A model generated the notes under the pieces. It had not been told where the DNA came from and searched no databases. It worked only from the letters and a program-made list of their open reading frames with translations. A stretch of DNA of 64,000 bases from Clostridiales bacterium. Lineage in GTDB: Bacteria > Bacillota > Clostridia > Oscillospirales > Acutalibacteraceae. The position numbers and the translations under genes were made by a program. Below, one piece after another: positions 8,152 through 15,850 of this stretch; position 1 is the stretch's first letter, and the number at the start of each line of letters is the position of its first letter. Where the stretch lies: the NCBI GenBank assembly GCA_018364155.1, contig JAGZMM010000004.1:186001-250000 (forward strand), read 5' to 3'.

Positions 8152-9219
8152 CTATAAACGATAACCGGAGTATTTTCCAGTTCTCTGGGTAATCCAGTCT
8201 CTTATTCCCTTGGCACGGATCACGCCGCGCACCAGTGCGTAAGCCGCGCCGATTCGACCCTTTTGCAACAATTTTGCCTGTTTACGGTAAATTCCCGTGC
8301 CGGGCAGACGTCCGGCGTGCTCGAGAGCATCCTGTACCCGTCCGTCCAGCGCTACCGCCCAAAAGAGTGCCTTGCGGTTGGGGTTGCGGTCGTTGACCGC
8401 CACCCCATCGAGCAGAATCAGTGCCGCGCGCACCAGCTTCTCCCACACCAGCTGCCGATTTTGGGGCGTGTCCACATCCCAGTCGTACAGCTTGTCAAAC
8501 AGGCCGAACTGGATGTCCATCGACGCGCGAACATGCCGCTCGTCCATGCGCCGTACTGCGCTTTTGGGATTGAGCAGGTACCGGTACAGGGGCTTTTGCA
8601 GAAACTGGGCGTAGGAGGCCGCGGCGAATACGTCGCAGACAAAGGCAAAGTCCTCGTCAAGCGCCATTCCCTGCGGAAAGCGGATGCCGTTTTCCTGCAA
8701 AAGCCGGGTCTCGTACCCATTGTTCCAGCAGGCGTTGAGGCTCCAGCCGGACAAAAGCAGGGGCAGCACCGTTCGGCGGATTTCCTCCCGCCCGAGCACC
8801 CCTTCGTCGTTTACTGGAGAGGGCACTACCTGGGACAGCGCCCCTTTTTGCCGGATGTAGGCAAAATGAATCACCTGGGCCCCACCCCTCGCCGCAAGAA
8901 GCAGGGTTTCCACCGCGTCTTTGCACAACCGGTCGTCCGCGTCCACAAAGAGAAGGTACCTTCCTTTCGCCGCGTCGATGCCCGCGTTGCGCGCGGCACT
9001 GACCCCGCGGTTCTCCTGGGAAAGCAGGCGTACCCGCGGGTCTCTTTGCACATATCCGGCAGCAATTTCAGGGACTCGGTCCGGCGACCCGTCGTTGATG
9101 AGCAGCAGCTCGAAATCCGGACAGGTCTGGGCAAGAACCGAGTCTACACAGCGCTCCAGCGTGTCCTCACAGCGGTACATGGGGACAACGATGCTGACCT
9201 TCGGCGTTTTTCGCTCCAT
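8152..9219 (-). CDS. Family 2 glycosyltransferase
   Basis: A 355-residue GT2 enzyme. The GT-A domain occupies residues 1-230: KVSIVVPMYRCEDTLERCVDS at the start, LLLINDGSPD (nucleotide-binding), ENRGVSAARNAGIDAAKG and LFVDADD (metal-binding DxD). The C-terminal 100 residues are helical and lack membrane segments. Such enzymes add single sugars from UDP/GDP donors during surface polysaccharide or teichoic-acid-like polymer synthesis. The start at 9219 lies 5 bases after the stop of the phosphoglucomutase-like gene and has only a weak ribosome site (CAGGG), so it is probably translated by coupling. The pairing with a hexose-phosphate mutase fits sugar-nucleotide supply for glycan assembly, an inference from context. 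Confidence 0.88.
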   Translation of the reverse strand: MERKTPKVSIVVPMYRCEDTLERCVDSVLAQTCPDFELLLINDGSPDRVPEIAAGYVQRDPRVRLLSQENRGVSAARNAGIDAAKGRYLLFVDADDRLCKDAVETLLLAARGGAQVIHFAYIRQKGALSQVVPSPVNDEGVLGREEIRRTVLPLLLSGWSLNACWNNGYETRLLQENGIRFPQGMALDEDFAFVCDVFAAASYAQFLQKPLYRYLLNPKSAVRRMDERHVRASMDIQFGLFDKLYDWDVDTPQNRQLVWEKLVRAALILLDGVAVNDRNPNRKALFWAVALDGRVQDALEHAGRLPGTGIYRKQAKLLQKGRIGAAYALVRGVIRAKGIRDWITQRTGKYSGYRL

Positions 9220-9224
9220 GCCGG

Positions 9225-10748
9225 TCAGCCCTGTACTTCTTCTTGGAGGCAGGCGCTGTCAATTTCCTTGTACTGCGCCACAAACGGGTAGAGCTTGCCG
9301 GCAATGTGCTTGACCCCGCCCTGGGCGTTGGACTCGATGTTCAGTGGAATAATGGGATCATGAAGGGACAATCGCAGCAAGAACCAGCCGTCCCCATCCC
9401 CTTGGGCAAACTTCACTCGGATGCCCTCGTAGTTGTTGGGTTCCACCTGCCAGCCCGGCTGCTTTTGGGCATATTCCTTGAGCGCTTCAATAAGCCGATT
9501 GCCGTATTCCTTAAAGTCCTCCGCCAGGATCTTCATGCGGTATTCCTTGGCTTCCAGAGGCTCCTGAAGGTCGGCGATGAGCTGGTCGATGGTCTTGCCT
9601 TCCTTTTTGAGCCGGGCCATCTGCACAAGGATTTTGGCAATCAAGTAAGCTCCGTCATCCAAAAAGTAATTCTCCTTGAGCGCCCCGTGGCCGGAGGTCT
9701 CAATGGCCACCTGGCAGTCGGTTCCCTCTGTGTTCAAGCGGATGGCCTCATTGATGACGTTTTTATAACCGCGCTTAAACCGGTGATGAATGCCGCCTTT
9801 CTCTTCAATGAAAGTTTTCAAGCCGCTGGAAGTGATCGAGTCGGTTACGATGGCGGTGCCCGGGTGCTCGTGGAGCAGGATGGCGGAAATCAGGGCAATA
9901 ATGCGATTGCGGTTGATTTCCCGGCCGTTTTTGTCCACCGCGCCCGCCCGGTCCACATCGGTGTCGAAGATGATGCCGAGATCCGCCTGATTTTCCAAAA
10001 CCGCACTGCGGATGGATTCCATGGCCGTTTTGTCCTCGGGGTTTGGAATGTGGTTGGGGAAGGAGCCGTCCGGCTCTAAAAACTGGCTGCCGGAGGTGTC
10101 CGCTCCCAGAGGGGCAAGCACTTTGTCCACAAAGAAGCCGCCGCCGCCGTTGCCGGCGTCCACGATGATGTGAAACCCTTCCAAGGGCTTCTCGCTGCCG
10201 CAAGCCCTGCGGATTTTCTCCACTAAGCCTTTCGCGTACACGGAGATAAAGTCGCAGGCGTCCATTTTTCCGGAGGTTTGAGGCTTTAAAAAGTTTCCCG
10301 CTTCGGCAAGAGCGAGGATTTCGGCGATGTCCGCCTTTTCCAGGCCCCCAGACGGGACAAAGAACTTCATACCGTTGCGGTTAAAAGGCAGGTGGCTGGC
10401 GGTAATCATGATCGAGCCGTCAAAGGAGAAGCCGTCGGTTACCAGCGTCATAAACATGGCAGGGGTGGATGCCAGGCCGCAATCGGTCACCGAAACGCCG
10501 GCCGCGCACAGGCCCTTGGCCGCCGCTGCCAGCAGGGCGGGCCCGGAAATGCGGGAATCCCGGCCGATGGCCACCTTTAACTGTCCGGCGTCCTTGCCGG
10601 TCTTCTTGGAAAGCCAGGCGCCGAAAGCCTTGGCAATGGTGGTAACCGCTTCTTCGGTCAGATTGACCGGCTGGCCCTCGATCCCCTCCAGGGCGACTCC
10701 GCGAATGTCACTGCCGTTTTGCAGCTTTTTGAATGCAATTGCTGCCAT
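9225..10748 (-). CDS. Phosphoglucomutase/phosphomannomutase
   Basis: A 507-residue alpha-D-phosphohexomutase, interconverting hexose 1- and 6-phosphates in the cytosol. ATG 10748 follows AAGGAGG; ten more codons upstream lack support. All four domains are recognisable: IGRDSRISGP (domain 1), the phospho-serine loop MITASHLPFNRNGMKFF, the Mg-binding loop IIFDTDVDRAG, the sugar loop IETSGHGALKEN, and a C-terminal domain NNYEGIRVKF. The serine loop is TASHLP rather than TASHNP, a variant of one PMM/PGM subfamily, so preference between glucose and mannose cannot be decided. It heads an operon with the family 2 glycosyltransferase and probably feeds nucleotide-sugar synthesis. Confidence 0.92.
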   Translation of the reverse strand: MAAIAFKKLQNGSDIRGVALEGIEGQPVNLTEEAVTTIAKAFGAWLSKKTGKDAGQLKVAIGRDSRISGPALLAAAAKGLCAAGVSVTDCGLASTPAMFMTLVTDGFSFDGSIMITASHLPFNRNGMKFFVPSGGLEKADIAEILALAEAGNFLKPQTSGKMDACDFISVYAKGLVEKIRRACGSEKPLEGFHIIVDAGNGGGGFFVDKVLAPLGADTSGSQFLEPDGSFPNHIPNPEDKTAMESIRSAVLENQADLGIIFDTDVDRAGAVDKNGREINRNRIIALISAILLHEHPGTAIVTDSITSSGLKTFIEEKGGIHHRFKRGYKNVINEAIRLNTEGTDCQVAIETSGHGALKENYFLDDGAYLIAKILVQMARLKKEGKTIDQLIADLQEPLEAKEYRMKILAEDFKEYGNRLIEALKEYAQKQPGWQVEPNNYEGIRVKFAQGDGDGWFLLRLSLHDPIIPLNIESNAQGGVKHIAGKLYPFVAQYKEIDSACLQEEVQG

Positions 10749-10908
10749 GTTTGTTTCCTCCTTCAAGACGATCGGCAACGATGCGTCCGTTTTTTAGCAA
10801 TATATCTAAGATTATAGCAGGGTTTTCCGTCTTCTTCAAGCAAAATAGATATCTTCTCTGTGTTTTGCCGCCGGCTTTGTGTCACCAGTCGGGCCGCCGA
10901 TACAAGAA

Positions 10909-10942
10909 GGGCCGGTGCCAAAAGCACCGGCCCTTTGCATTT
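10909..10942 (-). terminator. Hairpin after the two-helix membrane protein
   Basis: A 10-bp perfect stem GGGCCGGTGC (10909-10918) / GCACCGGCCC (10924-10933) abuts the stop codon of the minus-strand gene. The minus-strand U tract is short (CTTCTTG), so termination may be partial. Confidence 0.65.
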
Positions 10943-11719
10943 TTAGGATTGCACCTTATGGGTTTGTCGTTTTTCCTTACCCTGGGCGACAGCCTTGAGC
11001 AGCTCGTCGGACACCGAGCTACCCTTTCCTTTTAAGGAGGCCTCCACCAGAGAAGAAATAATTGCGTCGTAAGCATCGTCCCGCTTCTTCTCGCTCATGC
11101 GCTCCACCAGCTCCACCGCGCTCATCAGCTTCGCGTCTCCCAGTACCCGCTGGTAATACCGGTTGACCTGACGGGCAGTTTTCAGCCGCATCCAATAAAA
11201 CAGCACCGCCGCCAGCTCCATCACCAGCCCGCAGACCATCGAACAGATTCCCACCGTCAGCCCATCGGGACCGATTACCGACCAGATGACCCCGAAAGCC
11301 AGAAAGCAGATGCCGCAGAAGCAGGAAATGGCGGCCATAAGCATGATGTCCTTGGATTGCTTGCGGTTTTGCTCGTAAAACTCCTTCATGTCCTCCACGT
11401 TCACCAGCAAATCGGCAAAAACAGAAGGACCGGTTCCCTGGGGGGTAGAAGGCTGAGGCTCCTCGTCGAGCACCCGATAGGGATATTCCTCCTGGGACAG
11501 GGTAATGCTGTTGTCATAGGTATCCACGCCCATATAATCCACATCGTCCTGTTCGCTGTGGTGGGTAAGTACAGGCGGGTTCATCTGCACATCGTTGATA
11601 CGCCTTCCCCGGCTGTCGGCGGAGGCGCGGGTCAGAATCCGGATGAAGGCCGCAAGGGCGACCACGGCCACCAGCACCGGCAGGGCAATGGCCAAAACGT
11701 TAGCGATGGAATCGAACAT
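10943..11719 (-). CDS. Membrane protein with a two-helix module (TRADD-N-associated-like)
   Basis: A 258-residue protein. An N-terminal helix (residues 5-28, VLAIALPVLVAVVALAAFI) is followed by a charged cytosolic stretch, then a central module: FYEQNRKQSKDIMLMAAISC, two adjacent hydrophobic helices (about 142-190) and a conserved-looking helix LKTARQVNRYYQRVLGDAKL. A long amphipathic C-terminus follows. The layout (Glu/Gln helix, helical hairpin in the membrane, FY...R...NRYYQRV) resembles the TRADD-N-associated two-transmembrane domain described in cyanobacterial and other conflict proteins. Here no effector domain is attached. The match is from memory of the family pattern and is tentative. 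It is monocistronic; no function can be assigned. Confidence 0.7.
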   Translation of the reverse strand: MFDSIANVLAIALPVLVAVVALAAFIRILTRASADSRGRRINDVQMNPPVLTHHSEQDDVDYMGVDTYDNSITLSQEEYPYRVLDEEPQPSTPQGTGPSVFADLLVNVEDMKEFYEQNRKQSKDIMLMAAISCFCGICFLAFGVIWSVIGPDGLTVGICSMVCGLVMELAAVLFYWMRLKTARQVNRYYQRVLGDAKLMSAVELVERMSEKKRDDAYDAIISSLVEASLKGKGSSVSDELLKAVAQGKEKRQTHKVQS

Positions 11720-11921
11720 GTTTCATTTCCCCTATTCCAGCCGAGTTTTACAAAACCCAGCGCACATTTTCGTTTTTCTATCTTAGCATAGTTTTTGCCA
11801 ATTTGGAAAGGGAAAAACCAATTTTTTTGCATTTGCACCGCCTTGCCGTGATGGAGGGTTTTCTTTCGTCTCTTTTTCAGACGTTTCTTGTATCCAAATT
11901 GAAAATTATACGAAAAACAAC

Positions 11922-11950
11922 TTGCGGTACCAAGAAAAATACGGTATGAT
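11922..11950 (+). promoter_or_regulatory. Promoter of small-multidrug-export-like gene
   Basis: TTGCGG (11922-11927), 17-bp spacer, TATGAT (11945-11950). The 320-bp gap 11720-12042 between the divergent genes holds nothing else that can be supported. Confidence 0.65.
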
Positions 11951-12042
11951 AAAATTAATTTTTTCATTCCTTCGGCCATGGGGGCTTGTCGGGATTCCTT
12001 TGTGGACAAGGATGCATTCTTTTCGATTGAGGTGATCGGTGT

Positions 12043-12552
12043 TTGGATGGTATCGTAGAGAACCTAATCCAATTTTTAGACCAGTATCTGTCCAGGGAGC
12101 TTGTGGTGTTCGTCATCTCCCTGATGCCGATTTTGGAGCTGCGGGGCGGGCTGCTGGCTGCCTATCTGCTGCAGATTCCCTGGCAAAGCGCATTTTTGAT
12201 CTGTTTTCTTGCAAACATCATTCCGGTTCCCTTCATCCTGATTTTCGGGCGTAAAATCATCAACTGGATGAAGTCCACCAAGCTGTTTCACAAGCTGGGG
12301 CATAAGTTCGAGGACCGGGCAAAGAAAAAAAGCCAGGCAAAATCCATGCAGAAGTACAAGATGCTGGGTCTGTTTCTGTTCGTGGCCATTCCTTTACCGG
12401 GGACCGGTGCTTGGACGGGTTCTTTGGTGGCGGCGATCATGGACATGCGGCTGAAAAATGCGCTGCCGGTGGTGGCGGCCGGAGTTCTGGTGGCCGGGTT
12501 TATTATGACTCTGCTCAGCTATGGGCTTCTTAAGTCCATTGGAATCGGATAA
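12043..12552 (+). CDS. Small multidrug export family membrane protein (COG2426-like)
   Basis: A 169-residue integral membrane protein. The TTG start at 12043 is preferred because GAGGTGAT lies 6 bases upstream and no ATG fits. The segments LMPILELRGGLLAAYLLQIP, FLANIIPVPFILIFGRKIIN and the loop FLFVAIPLPGTGAWTGSLVA are hallmarks of the Sm_multidrug_ex family (COG2426), whose members resemble a DedA/VTT-like scaffold: re-entrant helices with conserved Pro/Gly and an acidic residue (ELRGG). About four to five membrane passes are visible with a basic cytosolic loop (KKKSQAKSMQKYK). Despite the family name, a transport function is unproven. It is flanked by a promoter and a strong terminator, so it is monocistronic. 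Confidence 0.88.
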   Translation: MDGIVENLIQFLDQYLSRELVVFVISLMPILELRGGLLAAYLLQIPWQSAFLICFLANIIPVPFILIFGRKIINWMKSTKLFHKLGHKFEDRAKKKSQAKSMQKYKMLGLFLFVAIPLPGTGAWTGSLVAAIMDMRLKNALPVVAAGVLVAGFIMTLLSYGLLKSIGIG

Positions 12553-12554
12553 AC

Positions 12555-12590
12555 AAAAGGACGGCGTTTTAAAAAACGCCGTCCTTTTCT
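12555..12590 (+). terminator. Terminator after COG2426-like gene
   Basis: A 15-bp stem AAAAGGACGGCGTTT / AAACGCCGTCCTTTT with a tight loop, followed by TCT. Confidence 0.9.
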
Positions 12591-12602
12591 CTCATGCGGA
12601 TT

Positions 12603-12636
12603 GGGAGCCGGAGCGCACGCCCGGCTCCTTTTTTGT
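12603..12636. terminator. Second hairpin, GGAGCCGG/CCGGCTCC
   Basis: An 8-bp stem GGAGCCGG / CCGGCTCC followed by six T on the plus strand. It lies just past the 3' end of the minus-strand Cys-rich gene and could back up the preceding terminator. Confidence 0.7.
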
Positions 12637-12648
12637 TTACTGATGAGA

Positions 12649-12786
12649 CTAGCAGCCGCAGCCATTGCCGCAACCGCAGCCGTCGTTGCAGCCGCAGTTC
12701 CCGTTGTTGCCGAAGAACAGCAGGATGATGATCAGAATGATGATCCAAGAGCAGCCGCCGAAGCCGTAATTGTTACCACAACACAT
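12649..12786 (-). CDS. Cys/Gly-rich mini-protein, YjcZ-like (copy 1)
   Basis: A 45-residue protein too short for usual gene finders, with ATG 12786 and an AAGGAGG site. It reads MCCGNNYGFGGCSW, then a hydrophobic helix (IIILIIILLFF), then a tail of Gly-Asn-Cys repeats (CGCNDGCGCGNGCGC). The organisation, a Gly-rich start, one membrane helix and a conserved SWIIILII core, is like the YjcZ/YczM family of tiny sporulation-associated proteins, but the Cys-rich tail is distinctive. A near-identical paralog lies 130 bp upstream on the same strand, showing a tandem duplication. Ten cysteines suggest metal binding or cross-linking into an extracellular or spore-surface layer; this is inference. Confidence 0.75.
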   Translation of the reverse strand: MCCGNNYGFGGCSWIIILIIILLFFGNNGNCGCNDGCGCGNGCGC

Positions 12787-12920
12787 GAACGTTTCCTCCT
12801 TGTCCGTACGTGATCAAAAGCGCTTTTGGCGCATGAGCTTAAGAAAACCTTTGGTGCCGGCGGGGCACAGAAGACAACCTGCGCCCCGCCCATGACGACT
12901 TACGTGCTATGTGTGTAAAA

Positions 12921-13070
12921 CTAGCAACCGCAGCCGTTGTTGCAACCACAGCCATCGTTGCAGCCGCAGCCACAGCCGTTGCCGCCCCAGCCATTGCCGC
13001 AGCAGAGGAAGAGGATAATCAGAATGATGATCCAAGAGCAGCCGCCACCAAAACCATTACCACAACACAT
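12921..13070 (-). CDS. Cys/Gly-rich mini-protein, YjcZ-like (copy 2)
   Basis: A 49-residue paralog of the downstream mini-protein. ATG 13070 follows AAGGAGG at a good distance; a longer in-frame extension lacks support. It starts MCCGNGFGGGCSW, has one helix (IIILIILFLCC) and ends in CGCGCNDGCGCNNGCGC. The two copies share the start, the SWIIILII core and the NDGCGC tail; the first half of the DNA is also conserved. It is probably transcribed from its own promoter somewhere in 13071-13370, a region otherwise without recognisable genes. Role in spores or surface is unproven. Confidence 0.75.
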   Translation of the reverse strand: MCCGNGFGGGCSWIIILIILFLCCGNGWGGNGCGCGCNDGCGCNNGCGC

Positions 13071-13377
13071 ACAAATTTCCTCCTTGAGCAGGCTAAGCCT
13101 GCGTAATGTCGGCGCTCCGCGCCGGTGATAAGCCCGCCACGAGGATGGCTCAAAGCGTTGATTTCTTGCCCTTTGCCGTTCCGTGTTGGCTTTCAACCCA
13201 TACTATGGCGGGGGCGGGGAGTTGGTTACAAAATTCGCCTCGATTTTCTTCTTTGCGCCCTTAAGCCGGGTGCAGGACGGATTTTTACAGGCGGGATTTC
13301 GCTTTTAAGGCCCTCTTTGTATAAGCGTCCCATTTCCTGCATACACTATCCATATCAGCAAATGAGGAGGGCTATTT

Positions 13378-13578
13378 GTGTCGCGTACAAGCTATGGCGG
13401 GAGACCCCATTACCATGCGGATTTTGAGCTGGCGGACGATTTGACGCCCGATCCCTTTTCCGAGGAGCCTCTGCCTCACTCCGCGCCTCACGCAAAACGA
13501 ACCGGTTTGCGCGCAGATCGGTCAAAAAACGTCAATAAAGTGAGAAATCAGGAGAAAACCGAAGAAAATCTCTGGTAA
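13378..13578 (+). CDS. Small hypothetical protein (66 aa)
   Basis: A GTG-initiated frame with a GAGGAGG site eight bases upstream. The protein is hydrophilic, starts MSRTSYGGRPHYHADF, is rich in Asp/Pro/His in the first half and basic (RADRSKNVNKVRNQEKTEE) in the second, with no membrane segment or known motif. It lies immediately upstream of the CtsR-controlled promoter. The good ribosome site supports translation, but nothing indicates a function. Confidence 0.55.
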   Translation: MSRTSYGGRPHYHADFELADDLTPDPFSEEPLPHSAPHAKRTGLRADRSKNVNKVRNQEKTEENLW

Positions 13579-13597
13579 TTTGAAACAGTTTATATTA

Positions 13598-13690
13598 TTT
13601 GACTTTAACTGACCTTGATCTTTCCTGATCATTGGGTATAATAAAAGACAAAAGCGGATGGTTCCGCTCGAAAGGTCAGAAAAAGACAAA
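13598..13690 (+). promoter_or_regulatory. ctsR operon promoter with two CtsR boxes
   Basis: The promoter is TTGATC (13615-13620), 16-bp spacer, TATAAT (13637-13642). CtsR binds a direct heptad repeat (RGTCAAA-N3-RGTCAAA). On the minus strand GGTCAGT-TAA-AGTCAAA occupies 13598-13614, just before the -35, and on the plus strand GGTCAGA-AAA-AGACAAA occupies 13674-13690, after the start of transcription. Each has two mismatches or fewer. Two boxes bracketing the promoter explain autorepression of the operon. Confidence 0.85.
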
Positions 13691-13713
13691 TTGTTGCATG
13701 CGGAGGTGATACC

Positions 13714-14172
13714 ATGCGATTGAGCGACCGGATTGCCCAGCAGATTCTTTCCATGCTGGAGGCGGCGCAGGGGGTGGCGGAAATTCAGAGAAACGAGCTG
13801 GCGGGTTCCATTGGGTGCGTACCCAGCCAGATCAATTACGTGCTGACTTCCCGCTTTACCCCGGAGCAGGGGTATCTGGTGGAGAGCCGGCGGGGCGGCG
13901 GCGGATACATCCGCATCACCCGCATCAACTCCGGACGAGGCGCTGCGATCATGCATGTGGTCAACAGCATCGGCGATACCTTGGACGCCTCCACCGCCCG
14001 CATTATCCTGGAAAACCTGACGCACAACCGGCAGCTGGCTCCAAAGGCGGCCAAGTTGATGCGGGCGGCCGTGTCCGACAACTGCTACCACAGCGTACCG
14101 CCTCAAAGCCGAGATGCGGTGCGTGCATCCGTGCTCAAAAGCATGCTGCTGCAGGCGGCCATGTTTGATTAG
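13714..14172 (+). CDS. ctsR: Heat-shock repressor CtsR
   Basis: A 152-residue repressor with ATG 13714 behind GGAGGTGAT. Residues 1-70 are the winged helix: RLSDRIAQQILSMLE, VAEIQRNELAGSIGC, PSQINYVLTSRF and the wing RRGGGGYIRITRI. The Gly-rich wing is the heat sensor of CtsR: it releases DNA on warming. The C-terminal four-helix domain mediates dimerisation and contact with McsB. Under stress McsB marks CtsR arginines with phosphate and ClpCP degrades it. First gene of ctsR-mcsA-mcsB-clpC, the standard Firmicutes order, and its own promoter holds two CtsR boxes. Confidence 0.96.
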   Translation: MRLSDRIAQQILSMLEAAQGVAEIQRNELAGSIGCVPSQINYVLTSRFTPEQGYLVESRRGGGGYIRITRINSGRGAAIMHVVNSIGDTLDASTARIILENLTHNRQLAPKAAKLMRAAVSDNCYHSVPPQSRDAVRASVLKSMLLQAAMFD

Positions 14173-14214
14173 CAGCCAGGTTTTTCCTGCAAACTACCGA
14201 TGGGAGTGAACGCT

Positions 14215-14727
14215 ATGCTCTGTGAAAAATGCCATAAAAACGAAGCTACTACCCACATCAAGCGGGTAATCAACGGACAGGCGTCCGAATTATACTTATG
14301 CGCTGACTGCGCGGCCAAAGCCGGGTTCGGCTCCATCCATTCTCCCTTTTCCCTGGGGTTAAATGATCTGTTGGGCAGCGTGTTTGGCGAGGCCGCCCAT
14401 CCAAAGGCGATCCCCACAGGCGGCGACGAGGTACGTTGTTCCGGCTGCGGCTCCACCTTCCAGGACATTGCCGCAACGGGGCGGGCCGGCTGCGCGAAAT
14501 GCTACGACACCTTCTACGACCAGTTGCTTCCCAGCCTGCAGCGCCTGCACGGTAAAACGCGCCACGCAGGTAAGCTTCCGGCTTCCGCCGGGATAGAGGC
14601 AAAGCAGCGCCGTCAGCTCGACGAGCTGCGAAAGTCCTTGTCGCTGGCCGTTGAGAAGCAAGAATTCGAAAAAGCGGCCGCTCTTCGCGACGAAATCAAG
14701 GCCCTTGAGCAGGAGCTCAAGCAATAA
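14215..14727 (+). CDS. mcsA: McsA, zinc-finger activator of McsB kinase
   Basis: A 170-residue protein. ATG 14215 (MLCEKCHKNEATTHI) has GGAGTGA upstream and matches the family start; an ATG 15 bases earlier is less likely. Four CxxC pairs (CEKC, CADC, CSGC, CAKC) make two zinc-binding sites in the first 105 residues. The C-terminus (EFEKAAALRDEIKALEQEL) is a UVR motif shared with UvrB and ClpC. McsA binds and activates the protein-arginine kinase McsB and also responds to metals and thiol stress. It follows ctsR by about 40 bases and precedes mcsB by 32. Confidence 0.94.
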   Translation: MLCEKCHKNEATTHIKRVINGQASELYLCADCAAKAGFGSIHSPFSLGLNDLLGSVFGEAAHPKAIPTGGDEVRCSGCGSTFQDIAATGRAGCAKCYDTFYDQLLPSLQRLHGKTRHAGKLPASAGIEAKQRRQLDELRKSLSLAVEKQEFEKAAALRDEIKALEQELKQ

Positions 14728-14759
14728 CGCCATGCGGTGAAAAAAAGGTGGGATAACGT

Positions 14760-15800
14760 ATGACAGATTCGAATAAATGGTACACCCAGTCGGGTCCGGA
14801 CGGAGACGTGGTTCTTTCCACTCGCATCCGGCTGGCCCGCAACTTTTCCGACATTCCCTTTGTCGGGCGCATGACTGACGCCCAGAAGGCGCAGGTAGAG
14901 GAGCGAGTACGCGACGCGGTTTTGAACGGAAACTCTACCCTGGCGGGCAGCTTCCATTACATAGACATGGAGCATTGCCCTCACGTGCAGGCGGTATCCT
15001 TAGCCGAACGGCACCTGATCAGCCCGGAGTTTTCACAAGGAGCGGCAGGCACGGCGCTGCTGTTGTTGGAGGATGAGTCGGTTTCCATCATGGTCAACGA
15101 AGAGGACCACCTACGCATTCAGGTAATGCGTCCGGGGCTTGACTTAAACGAAGCCTATGACACGGCAGATAAGATCGACACCCTGCTCGACGAAAAGCTC
15201 AATTTCGCTTTTCACGACCGGCTGGGGTATCTCACCCAGTGCCCCACAAACCTGGGCACCGGCATGCGGGCTTCGGTGATGCTCCATCTGCCGGCTTTGC
15301 AGGAGCTTGGGAGCATGAACCAGCTTGCGAACACCGTGGCAAAGCTGGGGCTTACCATCCGGGGCACCTATGGAGAGGGCAGCGACGCCAAGGGCGCCGT
15401 CTACCAGCTTTCCAACCAAGTGACCTTAGGCATCTCCGAACAGGCGGCCATTGAAAACCTGCGTTCCATTGCCCAGCAAGTCATCACCCAGGAACGAAAC
15501 GCCCGCAAGCAGCTGTGCGCGGACGTGCGGGTACAGGACCGGATCTGGCGCTCCTATGGAATTCTGACCACGGCAAGGACGCTGACCGTCAAGGAGTTTA
15601 CCGGGCTTATTTCCAACGTTCGCTTAGGCGCGGCCACCGGGATTCTAGACATTCCCATGGACGTGATCAGCCGGCTGCTCATTGACGCCATGCCCGGTAC
15701 GATGATCAGCCAAAGCAAGCAGGAGCTGGACGCGGCCAAAGCCGATCTGGAGCGGGCGCGTCTGGTACGGGAGGCGCTTTTAGCAAACCGGCCCTCCTAA
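14760..15800 (+). CDS. mcsB: Protein-arginine kinase McsB
   Basis: A 346-residue guanido-kinase-fold enzyme; family length about 350. Landmarks are VVLSTRIRLARNF (ATP-binding Arg cluster), NEEDHLRIQVM, the RASVMLHLPAL strand and the loop GEGSDAKGAVYQLSNQ. It phosphorylates arginines of CtsR and of misfolded proteins, which tags them for ClpC-ClpP. The creatine-kinase-like Cys motif has become the NLGTG region, as in other McsB proteins. The start is ATG 14760 with AAAGGTGG. It works with McsA and ClpC from the same operon. Confidence 0.95.
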   Translation: MTDSNKWYTQSGPDGDVVLSTRIRLARNFSDIPFVGRMTDAQKAQVEERVRDAVLNGNSTLAGSFHYIDMEHCPHVQAVSLAERHLISPEFSQGAAGTALLLLEDESVSIMVNEEDHLRIQVMRPGLDLNEAYDTADKIDTLLDEKLNFAFHDRLGYLTQCPTNLGTGMRASVMLHLPALQELGSMNQLANTVAKLGLTIRGTYGEGSDAKGAVYQLSNQVTLGISEQAAIENLRSIAQQVITQERNARKQLCADVRVQDRIWRSYGILTTARTLTVKEFTGLISNVRLGAATGILDIPMDVISRLLIDAMPGTMISQSKQELDAAKADLERARLVREALLANRPS

Positions 15801-15850
15801 CAAAAAGAGAAAAACCACACCTTCATCCCAACCACAAAGGAGGGGTTTCT

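Noticed and set aside
12601..13106. Ala/Thr-rich plus-strand frames at 12601-12813 and 12909-13106
   Set aside because: They are mirror frames of the two Cys-rich mini-proteins, which have proper ribosome sites on the minus strand.
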